35,602 nt of DNA from Deltaproteobacteria bacterium. Its GTDB lineage: Bacteria > Desulfobacterota > DSM-4660 > Desulfatiglandales > HGW-15. Location of the stretch: NCBI GenBank assembly GCA_016932115.1, contig JAFGDM010000045.1, forward strand, positions 1 to 35,602. The letters are read 5' to 3'. A program made the position numbers and the translations under genes. This document shows, piece after piece, positions 1-7,546 of this stretch; position 1 is the first letter of the stretch, and the number at the start of each line of letters is the position of its first letter. Below the pieces are notes generated by a model. It did no database searches, was not told the DNA's origin, and saw only the letters and a program-made list of their open reading frames with translations.

Positions 1-49
1 CCCATGCCCAACGCCGGAATCGAAGAGTTTCAAAAAGCCGAAGTGTTAC
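1..49 (-). repeat. partial copy C of an intergenic repeat
   Basis: Read on the minus strand, this stretch shares GGTAACA, TTTTT-AAA, AT-CCGGC and GGGCATGGG, in the same order and near-identical spacing, with the repeat at 9164-9343. It also resembles the repeat at 16237-16353 (GTAACACTTTTTGAAA followed by a CACGGGGG-type block). The copy runs off the left edge of the window. Plus frame 1 is open over the first 57 bases and stops at 58-60, but the repeat match explains the sequence better than a gene end does. Confidence 0.5.
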
Positions 50-156
50 CAATTTTCTAAGAGATAATCTCTCAGATTTGAAAAGTTGGAATCTAGGGCT
101 TGCCTTCCATTCCCTAATGGAGACACTAATAAAGAATCAGCTCCTTTTTGTGATTA

Positions 157-183
157 AATATAACTTTATATGTTATATGTCAA
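157..183 (-). promoter_or_regulatory. candidate sigma70-like promoter reading left out of the window
   Basis: On the minus strand TTGACA (178-183) is a perfect -35 box and TATATT (157-162) a 5/6 -10 box, but the spacer is 15 bases, shorter than ideal. A 7-base inverted repeat (158-164 with 172-178) overlaps the boxes and could be an operator. It lies downstream of asnA and would transcribe through repeat copy C towards a gene outside the window. The rest of 1-300 is AT-rich and I see no convincing gene or terminator in it. Confidence 0.35.
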
Positions 184-300
184 GAAAAATTATAATACTC
201 GTTTCACATCATTGTAAGTGTCATCGTCTCCTAGAGCTGCTAAAGCGCCACACAAAAAGGAAACGCCAAGGAAGGAGATATCTGGAAAGAGGAATTGTCC

Positions 301-1431
301 TTATTCGAGTACGTGGATATTTTTTCTTCTACAAACTTTTTTTAGCACATCCGGCCATACAGTGACGCTCACCTCACCGATATGAGCGCTCCTGAGCAAA
401 TACATAAATGTCCGTGACTGTCCGATCCCTCCCCCGATGCTCAGCGGTATATCATCATTGAGGATCGCTTGGTGGTACGGCAACTGGAGAAAATGCTCCT
501 GTCCCGCCTCCTTGAGCTGCTGCACCATTGTCTCTTTGGTAACACGAATGCCCATGGATGTAAGTTCGTGGCGACGCCCGGTCACGGGATTCCAGACGAG
601 GATATCACCATTCAGGCCATGATACCGGTTGCCGTGCTCTGTAATTGTCGGTGTAATCCAATCGTCGTAATCCGCGGCACGCATCTCGTGAGGATAACCA
701 TCTTCCAGCACATATCCGATGCCGATGATAAAGATCGCCGCCGATACCTCCTGCACCATTTTTGTCTCACGCTGTTTACGGGTAAGATACGGGTATCGCT
801 CAAGAATCTCCTCAGCGTGAAAAAACTGAATTTTCTTTGGTATTTCCGGGTATTTATCGGTGTTGAGTGCCGGAAAATCCATTTTGACCATCCGTCCCGC
901 TTCATAAATTACCGTCCAGATCTTTTCAACAACCTTTCGCAGAAAATCCAGATTCCGCATATCCGCCGTGATGACCCTTTCCCAGTCCCATTGATCAACG
1001 TATGCGCTATGATCATGATCAAGGAAGTAGTCCTTCCGCACTGCCCTCATATCAGTGCAAATTCCTTCTCCCACTTCACATTTGAATTGTTTGAGCGCCA
1101 TTCTTTTCCATTTCGTTGCCGCCTGAACCACCTGAGCTTCAATTTTTCTGTCAAGTCCGAGCCCGCAAAGAAATTCTACAGGAGTACGTGAACCATCCCG
1201 ATCAAGATAATCGTTGATGCCGCTGTCCTTGGTGACAATCAACGGGACCTGAACCATAAAAAGGTTTAGTTCCTTGCACAGGTTTTCCTCAATAAAATTC
1301 TTGATTTTGAAAAGGGCTTTCATCCTCTCCTTGTTCCCCAACAACGGCTCATAATCGTGGGGGAGGATTTTATCCACCTCTTCATAGGTGCTGATACCGG
1401 GCCCTGCCAAATCCGCTTTCTTATCAATCAT
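301..1431 (-). CDS. asnA: aspartate--ammonia ligase (AsnA-type asparagine synthetase)
   Basis: This enzyme makes asparagine from aspartate, ammonia and ATP in the cytoplasm; AsnA resembles the catalytic core of class II aminoacyl-tRNA synthetases. Seen: TKWKRMAL near residue 107, YVDQWDWERV near 144, ADYDDWITP near 254, GLNGDILVWNPV near 273, SMGIRV near 292 and IGGGIGQSR near 333, all in the order found in E. coli AsnA. At 376 aa it is longer than the roughly 330-aa E. coli enzyme, with about 30 extra N-terminal residues. A GINDYLD...RTPVEF segment resembles the Bacteroidetes/Firmicutes form rather than the enterobacterial one. The ATG has GGAGG six bases upstream. It lies 190 bp downstream of fhs, separated by a terminator-like hairpin, so it is probably transcribed at least partly on its own. 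No terminator was recognised after it. Confidence 0.93.
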   Translation of the reverse strand: MIDKKADLAGPGISTYEEVDKILPHDYEPLLGNKERMKALFKIKNFIEENLCKELNLFMVQVPLIVTKDSGINDYLDRDGSRTPVEFLCGLGLDRKIEAQVVQAATKWKRMALKQFKCEVGEGICTDMRAVRKDYFLDHDHSAYVDQWDWERVITADMRNLDFLRKVVEKIWTVIYEAGRMVKMDFPALNTDKYPEIPKKIQFFHAEEILERYPYLTRKQRETKMVQEVSAAIFIIGIGYVLEDGYPHEMRAADYDDWITPTITEHGNRYHGLNGDILVWNPVTGRRHELTSMGIRVTKETMVQQLKEAGQEHFLQLPYHQAILNDDIPLSIGGGIGQSRTFMYLLRSAHIGEVSVTVWPDVLKKVCRRKNIHVLE

Positions 1432-1561
1432 TCCACGCCTCCATTCGAAATGCTGCTGAATTACAAAAAAGGCACCAATTTAGCTGTTTGAAAAATCGCA
1501 AGAATGAGGGCATTGAGAGGGTCTCTCTTACCCCCCATGCTTGATCAAGAGTGTTTCCTTG

Positions 1562-1590
1562 AAAAAACAGGGGGCCCGGAGGTCCCCTGT
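1562..1590 (-). terminator. rho-independent terminator of fhs
   Basis: On the minus strand, ACAGGGG pairs with CCCCTGT (1584-1590 with 1567-1573) around a 10-base loop, and the stem is followed by a run of T (1566-1562). It lies about 30 bases beyond the fhs stop codon and separates fhs from asnA. Confidence 0.75.
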
Positions 1591-1621
1591 TGCTCCTAAA
1601 AATCCTTCTTTTTAAAAGCGG

Positions 1622-3385
1622 CTAGAACAATCCCCTCACCTTGCCGGTTTTCACGTCCACATCAACGCGGCGGAAGGCTGGGTCGGAAGATGTGCCTGGC
1701 ATGAGGCTGATCGTTCCTGCGCAGGGGCAGAGGAACTTGGCACCCGAGTAGATAAGGACGTCCCGGATGGGGAGGGTCCAACCCTTGGGAACTCCCTTCA
1801 GCGCAGGATCATGAGATAGACTCAAGTGGGTCTTAACCATCATGGTCGCAAAGTCGTCGAACTTGGAATCCCCTTCAAGCATTTTCGCCTTCGCTTCAGC
1901 TTCAGGGGTCCAGGAAACGCCGCTCGCCCCGTAGACGGTTTTGGCAATCTTCTCCACCCTTTCACGGAGCTTCATTTCCATGGGGTAGAGGAATTTGAAC
2001 TTGGGCTTCGATTCGCAGGCTTCTTTCACCGCCTCGGCCAGTTCGATGGCGCCTTCCCCGCCTTTGGCCCAGTGCTCGGACACAGCACAGCGCGCGCCGG
2101 CCTCTTCGGCATATTTTCTCACCAAAGCAATTTCCGCTTTGGTATCGGTGTGGAAGCAGTTGATGCAGACCACCGGGTTCATGCCGGACTTCCGGATTGT
2201 GTTGATATGATGTACCATGTTGGGAATACCTGTTTCAAGAAGCTTGAGATTTTCCTTCGTGTAAGCAGGATCCAGCGCGATCCCGGCAACCACCTTGGGC
2301 CCGCCGCCGTGCATCTTGAGGGCGCGGATCGTGGTGGTCAACACCGAGACATGGGGGGTGAGACCGCTGTTGCGGCACTTGACGTTCCAGAATTTCTCGA
2401 ACCCGATGTCTGCGCCAAAACCGCTTTCGGTCACATGGTAATCAAAAAGCTTCAGGCCAACACGGTCCGCAATGATGGACGACTGACCGACAGCGATGTT
2501 TGCAAAAGGCCCGGCATGGACAAAACACGGTTGGTACTCTGCCGTACACAACATGGTTGGATTGATAGTGTTGCGCATCCAAGCGGTCATGGCACCGTCA
2601 ACCTCGAGATCCCCCGTGGTCACCGGTTTGCCGCCCTTGTTAAAAGCCACCGTGATCTCACCCATCCGCTTCCTCAGGTCCGCAAGGTCCCTCACGATCG
2701 ACAAAATGGCCATCAACTCCGAAGAAACGGCAATGCCGAATCTGGACTGCATGGTAAAACCATCCTGTCTGCCGCCCAAGCCAATCACGATATTTCTCAG
2801 GCTCTGGGCGCAGTAATCGATGATCCAGCCCATCTCGACGCGGGTCGGATCGATTTCAAGTCTCTTCATTCTGGTCAGCCTTTTGAGCTGCTCGTCATTG
2901 TAATTTCTCTCGTGTTGCATCCTAGCAGTCAGTGCAACCATGGCCAGGTTGTGGGCGTTCATGATGTCATTGATGTCCCCTGTCAGCCCCATAGAGAACT
3001 CCGTCATGGGAATCAGCAAAGCGTTCCCTCCGCCTGCCGCTGTTCCCTTGATGTTCATTGTGGGACCGCCGGAAGGTTGCCGAAGGGAGCCGCCTACGTT
3101 AAGACCGAGCTTGCCCATGCCTTCCATCAGCCCGCAGGAGGTGGTGCTCTTTCCTTCGCCCAGGGGGGTAGGAGTAATTGCCGTCACTTCGATGTACTTT
3201 CCGTCCTTCTTCTTTTCCAGCCTTTTCATGACCTTAAGAAAGTCAACCCGGCCCAGCCTTCCAAAGGGAATCAGTTCATCTTTTTGGAGTCCCAGCTTTT
3301 CGCGCCACTCATCAGGAGTGGGCATGTTTTTCTCGGCAGCCTCGGATATCTGCCAGTCCTTCATTTTTACCGCATCATAAGGCAT
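1622..3385 (-). CDS. fhs: formate--tetrahydrofolate ligase, divergent type
   Basis: This enzyme joins formate to tetrahydrofolate using ATP, giving 10-formyl-THF; it is the entry of the methyl branch of the Wood-Ljungdahl pathway and can run in reverse. The P-loop [11 protein letters not shown] is at residues 71-81. A family block [18 protein letters not shown] is near 103-120, followed by LTGDINDI. The usual form of this region is GPxxGxKGGAAGGGYAQV...LTGD(L/I/F)HAI, so this is a recognisable but divergent member. The length of 587 aa fits the family (about 555-590). The ATG has a strong AAGGAGGAG ribosome site nine bases upstream. The gene is flanked by hairpins at 3477-3501 and 1562-1590, so it may be its own transcription unit downstream of two FAD oxidoreductase genes. 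A link to one-carbon units released from methylated amines is possible but only inferred. Confidence 0.95.
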   Translation of the reverse strand: MPYDAVKMKDWQISEAAEKNMPTPDEWREKLGLQKDELIPFGRLGRVDFLKVMKRLEKKKDGKYIEVTAITPTPLGEGKSTTSCGLMEGMGKLGLNVGGSLRQPSGGPTMNIKGTAAGGGNALLIPMTEFSMGLTGDINDIMNAHNLAMVALTARMQHERNYNDEQLKRLTRMKRLEIDPTRVEMGWIIDYCAQSLRNIVIGLGGRQDGFTMQSRFGIAVSSELMAILSIVRDLADLRKRMGEITVAFNKGGKPVTTGDLEVDGAMTAWMRNTINPTMLCTAEYQPCFVHAGPFANIAVGQSSIIADRVGLKLFDYHVTESGFGADIGFEKFWNVKCRNSGLTPHVSVLTTTIRALKMHGGGPKVVAGIALDPAYTKENLKLLETGIPNMVHHINTIRKSGMNPVVCINCFHTDTKAEIALVRKYAEEAGARCAVSEHWAKGGEGAIELAEAVKEACESKPKFKFLYPMEMKLRERVEKIAKTVYGASGVSWTPEAEAKAKMLEGDSKFDDFATMMVKTHLSLSHDPALKGVPKGWTLPIRDVLIYSGAKFLCPCAGTISLMPGTSSDPAFRRVDVDVKTGKVRGLF

Positions 3386-3476
3386 ACTCTCTCTCCTCCT
3401 TCTTAGCTTTGTTTGTTTGTTTACTGCTTTAAAAACAGGATTGATCCTCGGAACAGGAATCCCCTTTCCCTAAAAC

Positions 3477-3501
3477 CCGCCCATCCCCTCGCTCCGGGCG
3501 G
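3477..3501 (-). terminator. hairpin between FAD oxidoreductase and fhs, possible terminator
   Basis: On the minus strand CCGCCC (3501-3496) pairs with GGGCGG (3482-3477) around a 13-base loop, followed by GTTTTAGGG. It could terminate the oxidoreductase operon or act as a leader element of fhs, about 92 bases upstream of its start. The rest of the 357-bp gap 3386-3742 holds an A-rich stretch and the small palindrome GACCTGAGGTC at 3599-3609. I recognised no THF riboswitch and no clear promoter. Confidence 0.4.
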
Positions 3502-3742
3502 TTGGAAATCCAAAAGTGCCGCAGCGTGGTATGGTCCTGCCCAGTGCGATGGAATTACTTAAAAAACACAAGAGTTTATATATGATTGTTCTGCCAGCGA
3601 CCTGAGGTCACAGAAAAAAGGCACCACTTCGTATCAAAAAAAAATGAAGCCGTCAAGCATTTATGAGGCTGAAGGGTAAGTTTTTGGCCTATTTCCCTGC
3701 AATCATGGGAACCGGAAAAGCCTTTATACGACACTGTACGAG

Positions 3743-4903
3743 TTACTTCAACGCCTCCTCTCCCCCGAACTTCCGGTAGGGTGAAAAGCCACTGAGAATC
3801 GTCCGGTCTTCATCCGTGCTCCGGCCTTCGATCAGCCGCGCCACGACTTCTCCAACACCGGGCCCAATCATAAAACCCTGGCCGCACATGCCGGTTGCGT
3901 GAAGTAAGCCACCGACCTCACGGTTCCAGCCCACCAATGGGGAACCATCGGGTGTCATAGGATAAAGACCGCGCCACATTCGCCTTACCCGGATGTTCTT
4001 AAGCCTCGGGAGGAGTTGCACCATTCTTAACCCCACCTGAGACAGAAAGACCGATGTCTCTCGTTTATCGTTTCCCGCGATAAGAGGTTCCGGGGTGATA
4101 CAGAAGACAACCTGGCCCAGCCTATTCTGGTAAAAGTAGTAGTTTTTCGAGTCAGGGCCCGGCCTGAGATCAACCACCATACAGGTAAAAAAAGGTTTTA
4201 CCGGTTCCGTGATAGCCGCTTCATGGGAGTCCGGGATCACGGAAACGTCCACCCCCGCTGTTCTGCATAACTCCCTGGATCGAGGACCTGCGGCGTCCAC
4301 CACAACGGGTGATGTGTAGATTTTGTTTTTTGTGACCACGCCTACGGCTTTTCCCTGCTCCACGATAATTCTCTCGACAGGTTCTTTAAACGAGAAAGTC
4401 ACCCCCAGTTCCTTCGCTCTCCGATAAAACGCATTGACGGATCGGAGCGGGGATGCAGAACCGTCGTCCGCCGATACTGTTCCGCCCAACAAGCCTTCAA
4501 ATTTAATCCCGGGAATCACTTCTTGAATCTTCTCCGGCCCAAAGAAGTCGATGTTCAGCCCGTACTTCTTCTGAGTGGGAAGTATGCCCTTTAGCGCTTT
4601 TTCCTCCACCTCCCGATAAACAGGAAAGGTGTACCCCCCCTTCAGCCACTCGATGTTATCCCCATACGTTTCTTCCCAGGTGGAAAATATCTCCAGCGAC
4701 CTGAGGCAAGTGAGAATCTTGGCAGGGTCCGAATGGGTAGCCCGAATCCCCCCTATGGCTTTCTTGTTCTCTCCTTGTCCCGGAGAGGCATTGTTGTCCA
4801 AAACAAGGGTTCTGATCTTTTTTGCCCCCAGGGCCAGAGCGAGCGGAACACCGACAGAGCCGGCACCAACTACGATCACATCAAAAACCTTTCCCTTTGC
4901 CAC
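3743..4903 (-). CDS. FAD-dependent amino-acid/amine oxidoreductase, HcnC/DadA/SoxB-like subunit
   Basis: This is a single-domain DAO-superfamily flavoprotein of about 386 aa. An N-terminal Rossmann motif VVGAGSVGVPLALALG binds FAD, and the C-terminal VRRMWRGLYPMTPDGSPLVG followed by LLHATGMCGQGFMIGPGVGE is typical of DadA, sarcosine oxidase beta and HcnC. Such subunits oxidise the C-N bond of a small amino acid or secondary amine and pass electrons to a partner. The partner here is most likely the fused protein encoded just upstream (5032-7113). The substrate (proline, sarcosine, glycine, opine or other) cannot be read from sequence. Start choice: GTG at 4903 has GGAGG five bases upstream; an in-frame ATG at 4915 overlaps that site, and another ATG at 4969 has no clear site and adds residues before the FAD motif. 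The enzyme is likely soluble or membrane-associated. Confidence 0.85.
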   Translation of the reverse strand: MAKGKVFDVIVVGAGSVGVPLALALGAKKIRTLVLDNNASPGQGENKKAIGGIRATHSDPAKILTCLRSLEIFSTWEETYGDNIEWLKGGYTFPVYREVEEKALKGILPTQKKYGLNIDFFGPEKIQEVIPGIKFEGLLGGTVSADDGSASPLRSVNAFYRRAKELGVTFSFKEPVERIIVEQGKAVGVVTKNKIYTSPVVVDAAGPRSRELCRTAGVDVSVIPDSHEAAITEPVKPFFTCMVVDLRPGPDSKNYYFYQNRLGQVVFCITPEPLIAGNDKRETSVFLSQVGLRMVQLLPRLKNIRVRRMWRGLYPMTPDGSPLVGWNREVGGLLHATGMCGQGFMIGPGVGEVVARLIEGRSTDEDRTILSGFSPYRKFGGEEALK

Positions 4904-5031
4904 GTGTTCCTCCATTAATCCAAGCCGGCCCATAGCACACAGCACAAGCCACGCTGCGGAAGAAACCACCGCGCATTAATCCAATTTTTCATTTTTCTCC
5001 AGCCCCATGCACCTTGTAGCGTGTACCCCTT

Positions 5032-7113
5032 CTATTTCTCCCTTCTCATTCCCGCAAGGATGCCCAACCGCACCTCCACAAACAAAGCCCGATCAGTCCT
5101 GTCGGTGACCTGATCCTGATCCACTCCCTCTTCCTCAAAAATGCGCCATATCATAGGCCTGCATGTCTTTGCGCCGCAAGCTCCCATGCCGGCTCTTGTG
5201 AGGGCCTTAAGCTGATTGATATCCCTGACACCTTGCCGCACGGCAGTCCTGATCTCTCCCGCTGTCACCCTTTCACACCGACATATAATGGCTTCATCCG
5301 GAGGCACCTCCTTCTCATAGACCAGAGACGGCTCGATCTGCGGTTCCTGCACCCGGATGCCCGCCGCTCTTTTTGCCGTATCCTTTTCAAGTTTCACCTG
5401 AACAAGAAGGGTACCGGGGTACTTCTTCTGATTGGTAAGCACATTCTCCACAGGGTAGAGGCCCAAAATCGCGCCGTCCACATCCGTGACCCTCACCTTC
5501 CGACCAACCTCTACCTTTTCCCTCCAAACCTCGTAGGGCAAGGTCACGGTCGGCCGTTCTTCATCTTTTCTGTAATCGACCAGGGTTGCAGCCAACCCAG
5601 GACAGACAAAAACGCAATTCATGCATCCTTTGCAAAGGCTCACATCCGTTATGTACGGCAGGCCGGTGATTTTACCACCTTCAGTCCTGATAGCTTTTTC
5701 CGGGCAGACCGATGTGCAAGGGTTACAGGGAATCTCCTGCAGGCAGTGGAAAATTGGCATCACCCCTTTTTCCTCATTCGGTTTCTCTTTTTCTAGAATG
5801 GCTCCGGCCTTGGACTTGAGAATCCTTTCTTTCTCCTCCCAGGTCTCCGGGATATCCCCCTGATAAAGACCGAGGGATGCCGCGATCTTGAGCCCTCGTA
5901 TCCGGCCCGTCAACATGGCTGCGGATGCCTCGGCAATTTCATTCGCATCCCCCGCGGAATAAACTTCCATCCCGCAGTCCTCCCCCTTGGTGTAAAACTC
6001 GTTCACCTCCGCAAGGCCCACAGCAATAAGAAGCGTATCCACATCAAAAGTCTTGTGCGTTCCCGTTACGACTCGCCCGTTACGGTCCACGGCTGCGATG
6101 GTCACCTTTTCCACCCTTTCCTTACCTGCAGCCGACACTACCGTATGACTTGTATAAATAGGCACGCCCAGCCGTCTGAGTTTGTCGGCGTGGACTTTAT
6201 ATCCTCCCACGCAGGGCAATGCTTCGACTAGGGCTACCACGTGAATACCAGCCTGGATCGCGTGATACCCGGCGATGAGCCCCACATTTCCGCCCCCCAC
6301 GATCAGGATCCGGTCGGAGGAGCGCACAAGATCCCGATTAACCAGGGTCTGGAAAGCTCCCGCCCCGTATACACCCGGCAGGGTGTTTCCCGGGAAAGAA
6401 AGCATCTTCTCTCTTGCACCTGTGGCTATAAGAAGCCTCTGGGGCTTGACTTTTCTGTAAATGTTTCCTTTAACCACCCCAACAACCCGGTCGGAAAATA
6501 CCCCCACGGCCGTCGTACTCAGCCAAACTTCCACGGAATCCAGTCTTCTGACCTCTTCTTCAAGAATTCGGGCAATTTCAAAACCCCTGGTCCCCGCATG
6601 GGAATCCTCCACAGAGCCAAAGAATTTGTGGGTCTGGAGCAGGAGCTTTCCTCCCAGTTTACTCTTGTCATCCACAATCAGGGTGTCCACGCCTAGCTTC
6701 CCGAGTTCTATAGCCGCACAGAGCCCTGCAGGGCCTCCCCCTAGAACCAAAACTTCCACCTCTCGCAAGGGGGGTTCCTTAAGAGCCGGGACCCGGTCAT
6801 CCTCCGGAAGCTCGGGCAGTCCCTCTAAGCTTCTCACCGCCATATTATGTCGCAGTGGCGTCATACAGGCTTTGACGGGCAGTCCGTCCGCAATGACTAA
6901 ACACTGGGAGCACTGGCCGTTGGCGCAAAACATGCCCTGAGGACTGCCGTCTTTAGAGTGGTGACCGAAGATGTGAATGTCGTTGGCAATGAGGGCTGAA
7001 GCAAGCATTTCACCTTCATAGCCGGCAAGCATTTCACCGTTCCACATAAAAGAAACATTCTTTTTCTTAGGGATTTCAATAATGGGATGGCCTTCTATTC
7101 GTCTCCGGTTCAT
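5032..7113 (-). CDS. fused 2Fe-2S/FAD/NAD/2x4Fe-4S/BFD oxidoreductase (HcnA-HcnB or SoxA-like)
   Basis: This 693-aa electron-transfer flavoprotein shows in order: a plant-type [2Fe-2S] domain (Cys63, 68, 71, 83), FAD motif LVLGGGPAG at 122-130, a second dinucleotide motif IVGGGNVG at 271-278, two [4Fe-4S] motifs (Cys457, 463, 466, 470 and Cys494, 497, 500, 504), and a C-terminal BFD-like [2Fe-2S] domain (Cys611, 613, 646, 651). HcnA, HcnB, opine oxidase, proline dehydrogenase and sarcosine oxidase alpha subunits share parts of this layout. With the downstream DadA-like subunit it should form an amine or amino-acid dehydrogenase. The inserted 2x[4Fe-4S] block suggests electrons leave to a ferredoxin or membrane acceptor, not to oxygen. 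Its ribosome site is weak (AAGGA about 12 bases upstream). A candidate TusA-like selenoprotein gene lies 103 bp upstream on the same strand. Confidence 0.88.
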   Translation of the reverse strand: MNRRRIEGHPIIEIPKKKNVSFMWNGEMLAGYEGEMLASALIANDIHIFGHHSKDGSPQGMFCANGQCSQCLVIADGLPVKACMTPLRHNMAVRSLEGLPELPEDDRVPALKEPPLREVEVLVLGGGPAGLCAAIELGKLGVDTLIVDDKSKLGGKLLLQTHKFFGSVEDSHAGTRGFEIARILEEEVRRLDSVEVWLSTTAVGVFSDRVVGVVKGNIYRKVKPQRLLIATGAREKMLSFPGNTLPGVYGAGAFQTLVNRDLVRSSDRILIVGGGNVGLIAGYHAIQAGIHVVALVEALPCVGGYKVHADKLRRLGVPIYTSHTVVSAAGKERVEKVTIAAVDRNGRVVTGTHKTFDVDTLLIAVGLAEVNEFYTKGEDCGMEVYSAGDANEIAEASAAMLTGRIRGLKIAASLGLYQGDIPETWEEKERILKSKAGAILEKEKPNEEKGVMPIFHCLQEIPCNPCTSVCPEKAIRTEGGKITGLPYITDVSLCKGCMNCVFVCPGLAATLVDYRKDEERPTVTLPYEVWREKVEVGRKVRVTDVDGAILGLYPVENVLTNQKKYPGTLLVQVKLEKDTAKRAAGIRVQEPQIEPSLVYEKEVPPDEAIICRCERVTAGEIRTAVRQGVRDINQLKALTRAGMGACGAKTCRPMIWRIFEEEGVDQDQVTDRTDRALFVEVRLGILAGMRREK

Positions 7114-7216
7114 GATTCTTCAATCCTTAGCCCGATATAAGTCACAAACTTTTTTGAGCTTGTTGCTGTTAGGTGAACTCAGACATGATAAAAAGATTTT
7201 TCCTAGGCTTTTCAGT

Positions 7217-7447
7217 TCAGGGTTGATTACCTGATGAGAGTTTTTGCACCTTGATCCGCACATCCTCCAGAATTGGGACCTCTTCCACTACTTTTCCATC
7301 ATTATGAGAGATCACTCTCCTGATCTTCTCCACCTTATCTTTTTCAACAATGAATTCAAAAGACTGCCCGGCCGGCAAAATCCTCAGACATAACCCTATG
7401 TCCAGATAGGCCTTTCAGCAATCGCCACGGTAATCGACAAGGTCCAT
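7217..7447 (-). CDS. candidate TusA/SirA-like selenoprotein (in-frame UGA = Sec11)
   Basis: From ATG 7447 to the stop at 7219-7217 there are 76 codons, the usual size of TusA-type sulfurtransferases, interrupted only by UGA at 7417-7415. The start reads MDLVDYRGDC-U-KAYLDIGLC, then LRILPAGQSFEFIV. DYRG-D-C-U aligns with the TusA-family (D)xxG-x-x-C motif, U falling on the catalytic cysteine, and LPAGQSFEF fits the LxPGExLEV strand. The prolines of the canonical CPxP are absent. No in-frame ATG follows the UGA, so a short product starting later is unlikely. A hairpin with loop GGGU follows the UGA (7385-7404). Family knowledge: TusA proteins carry persulfide sulfur, and the relative YedF is linked to selenium metabolism. 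The ribosome site is weak. An open frame from ATG 7512 runs up to this start in another phase. Alternative: a pseudogene with one nonsense codon. Confidence 0.6.
7385..7404 (-). promoter_or_regulatory. candidate bacterial SECIS hairpin
   Basis: Directly downstream of the in-frame UGA (7417-7415), minus-strand GACATA (7402-7397) pairs perfectly with TATGTC (7392-7387) around the tetraloop GGGU (7396-7393). Two G-U pairs extend the stem outward. The loop begins 18 bases after the UGA, within the roughly 16-37 base range described for bacterial SECIS elements, and has G in its first two positions as the consensus asks. Confidence 0.55.
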
Positions 7448-7505
7448 AGGGGTTTCATTCTTTCTTCAAAATTGACGTCTGCGGAAATGACATTTCTCAA
7501 ACGCT

Positions 7506-7532
7506 CCTGCATGGGATCACTTCAGATGCAGG
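7506..7532 (-). other. intercistronic hairpin upstream of the Sec gene
   Basis: CCTGCAT (7506-7512) pairs perfectly with ATGCAGG (7526-7532) around a 13-base loop. There is no T tract after it on the minus strand, so it is not an obvious terminator. It would place an alternative start codon, ATG 7512, inside the stem. It lies between the small lysine-rich gene and the candidate selenoprotein gene. Confidence 0.35.
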
Positions 7533-7546
7533 GGAAAAAGTACCTG

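Noticed and set aside
2-60. 3' end of a plus-strand gene entering from the left
   Set aside because: The frame is open for only 19 codons and the sequence matches the intergenic repeat on the other strand.
78-365. 95-codon plus-strand frame at the left edge
   Set aside because: It overlaps the asnA 3' end in antisense, lies in AT-rich sequence, and has no ribosome site or family resemblance.
1826-3406. 526-codon open frame on the plus strand opposite fhs
   Set aside because: It is fully antisense to a clearly identified enzyme, has no recognisable domain and no ribosome site, and its composition mirrors the other strand.
3386-3742. THF riboswitch upstream of fhs
   Set aside because: I could not find the conserved core or the pseudoknot pairing; only a simple GC hairpin is visible.
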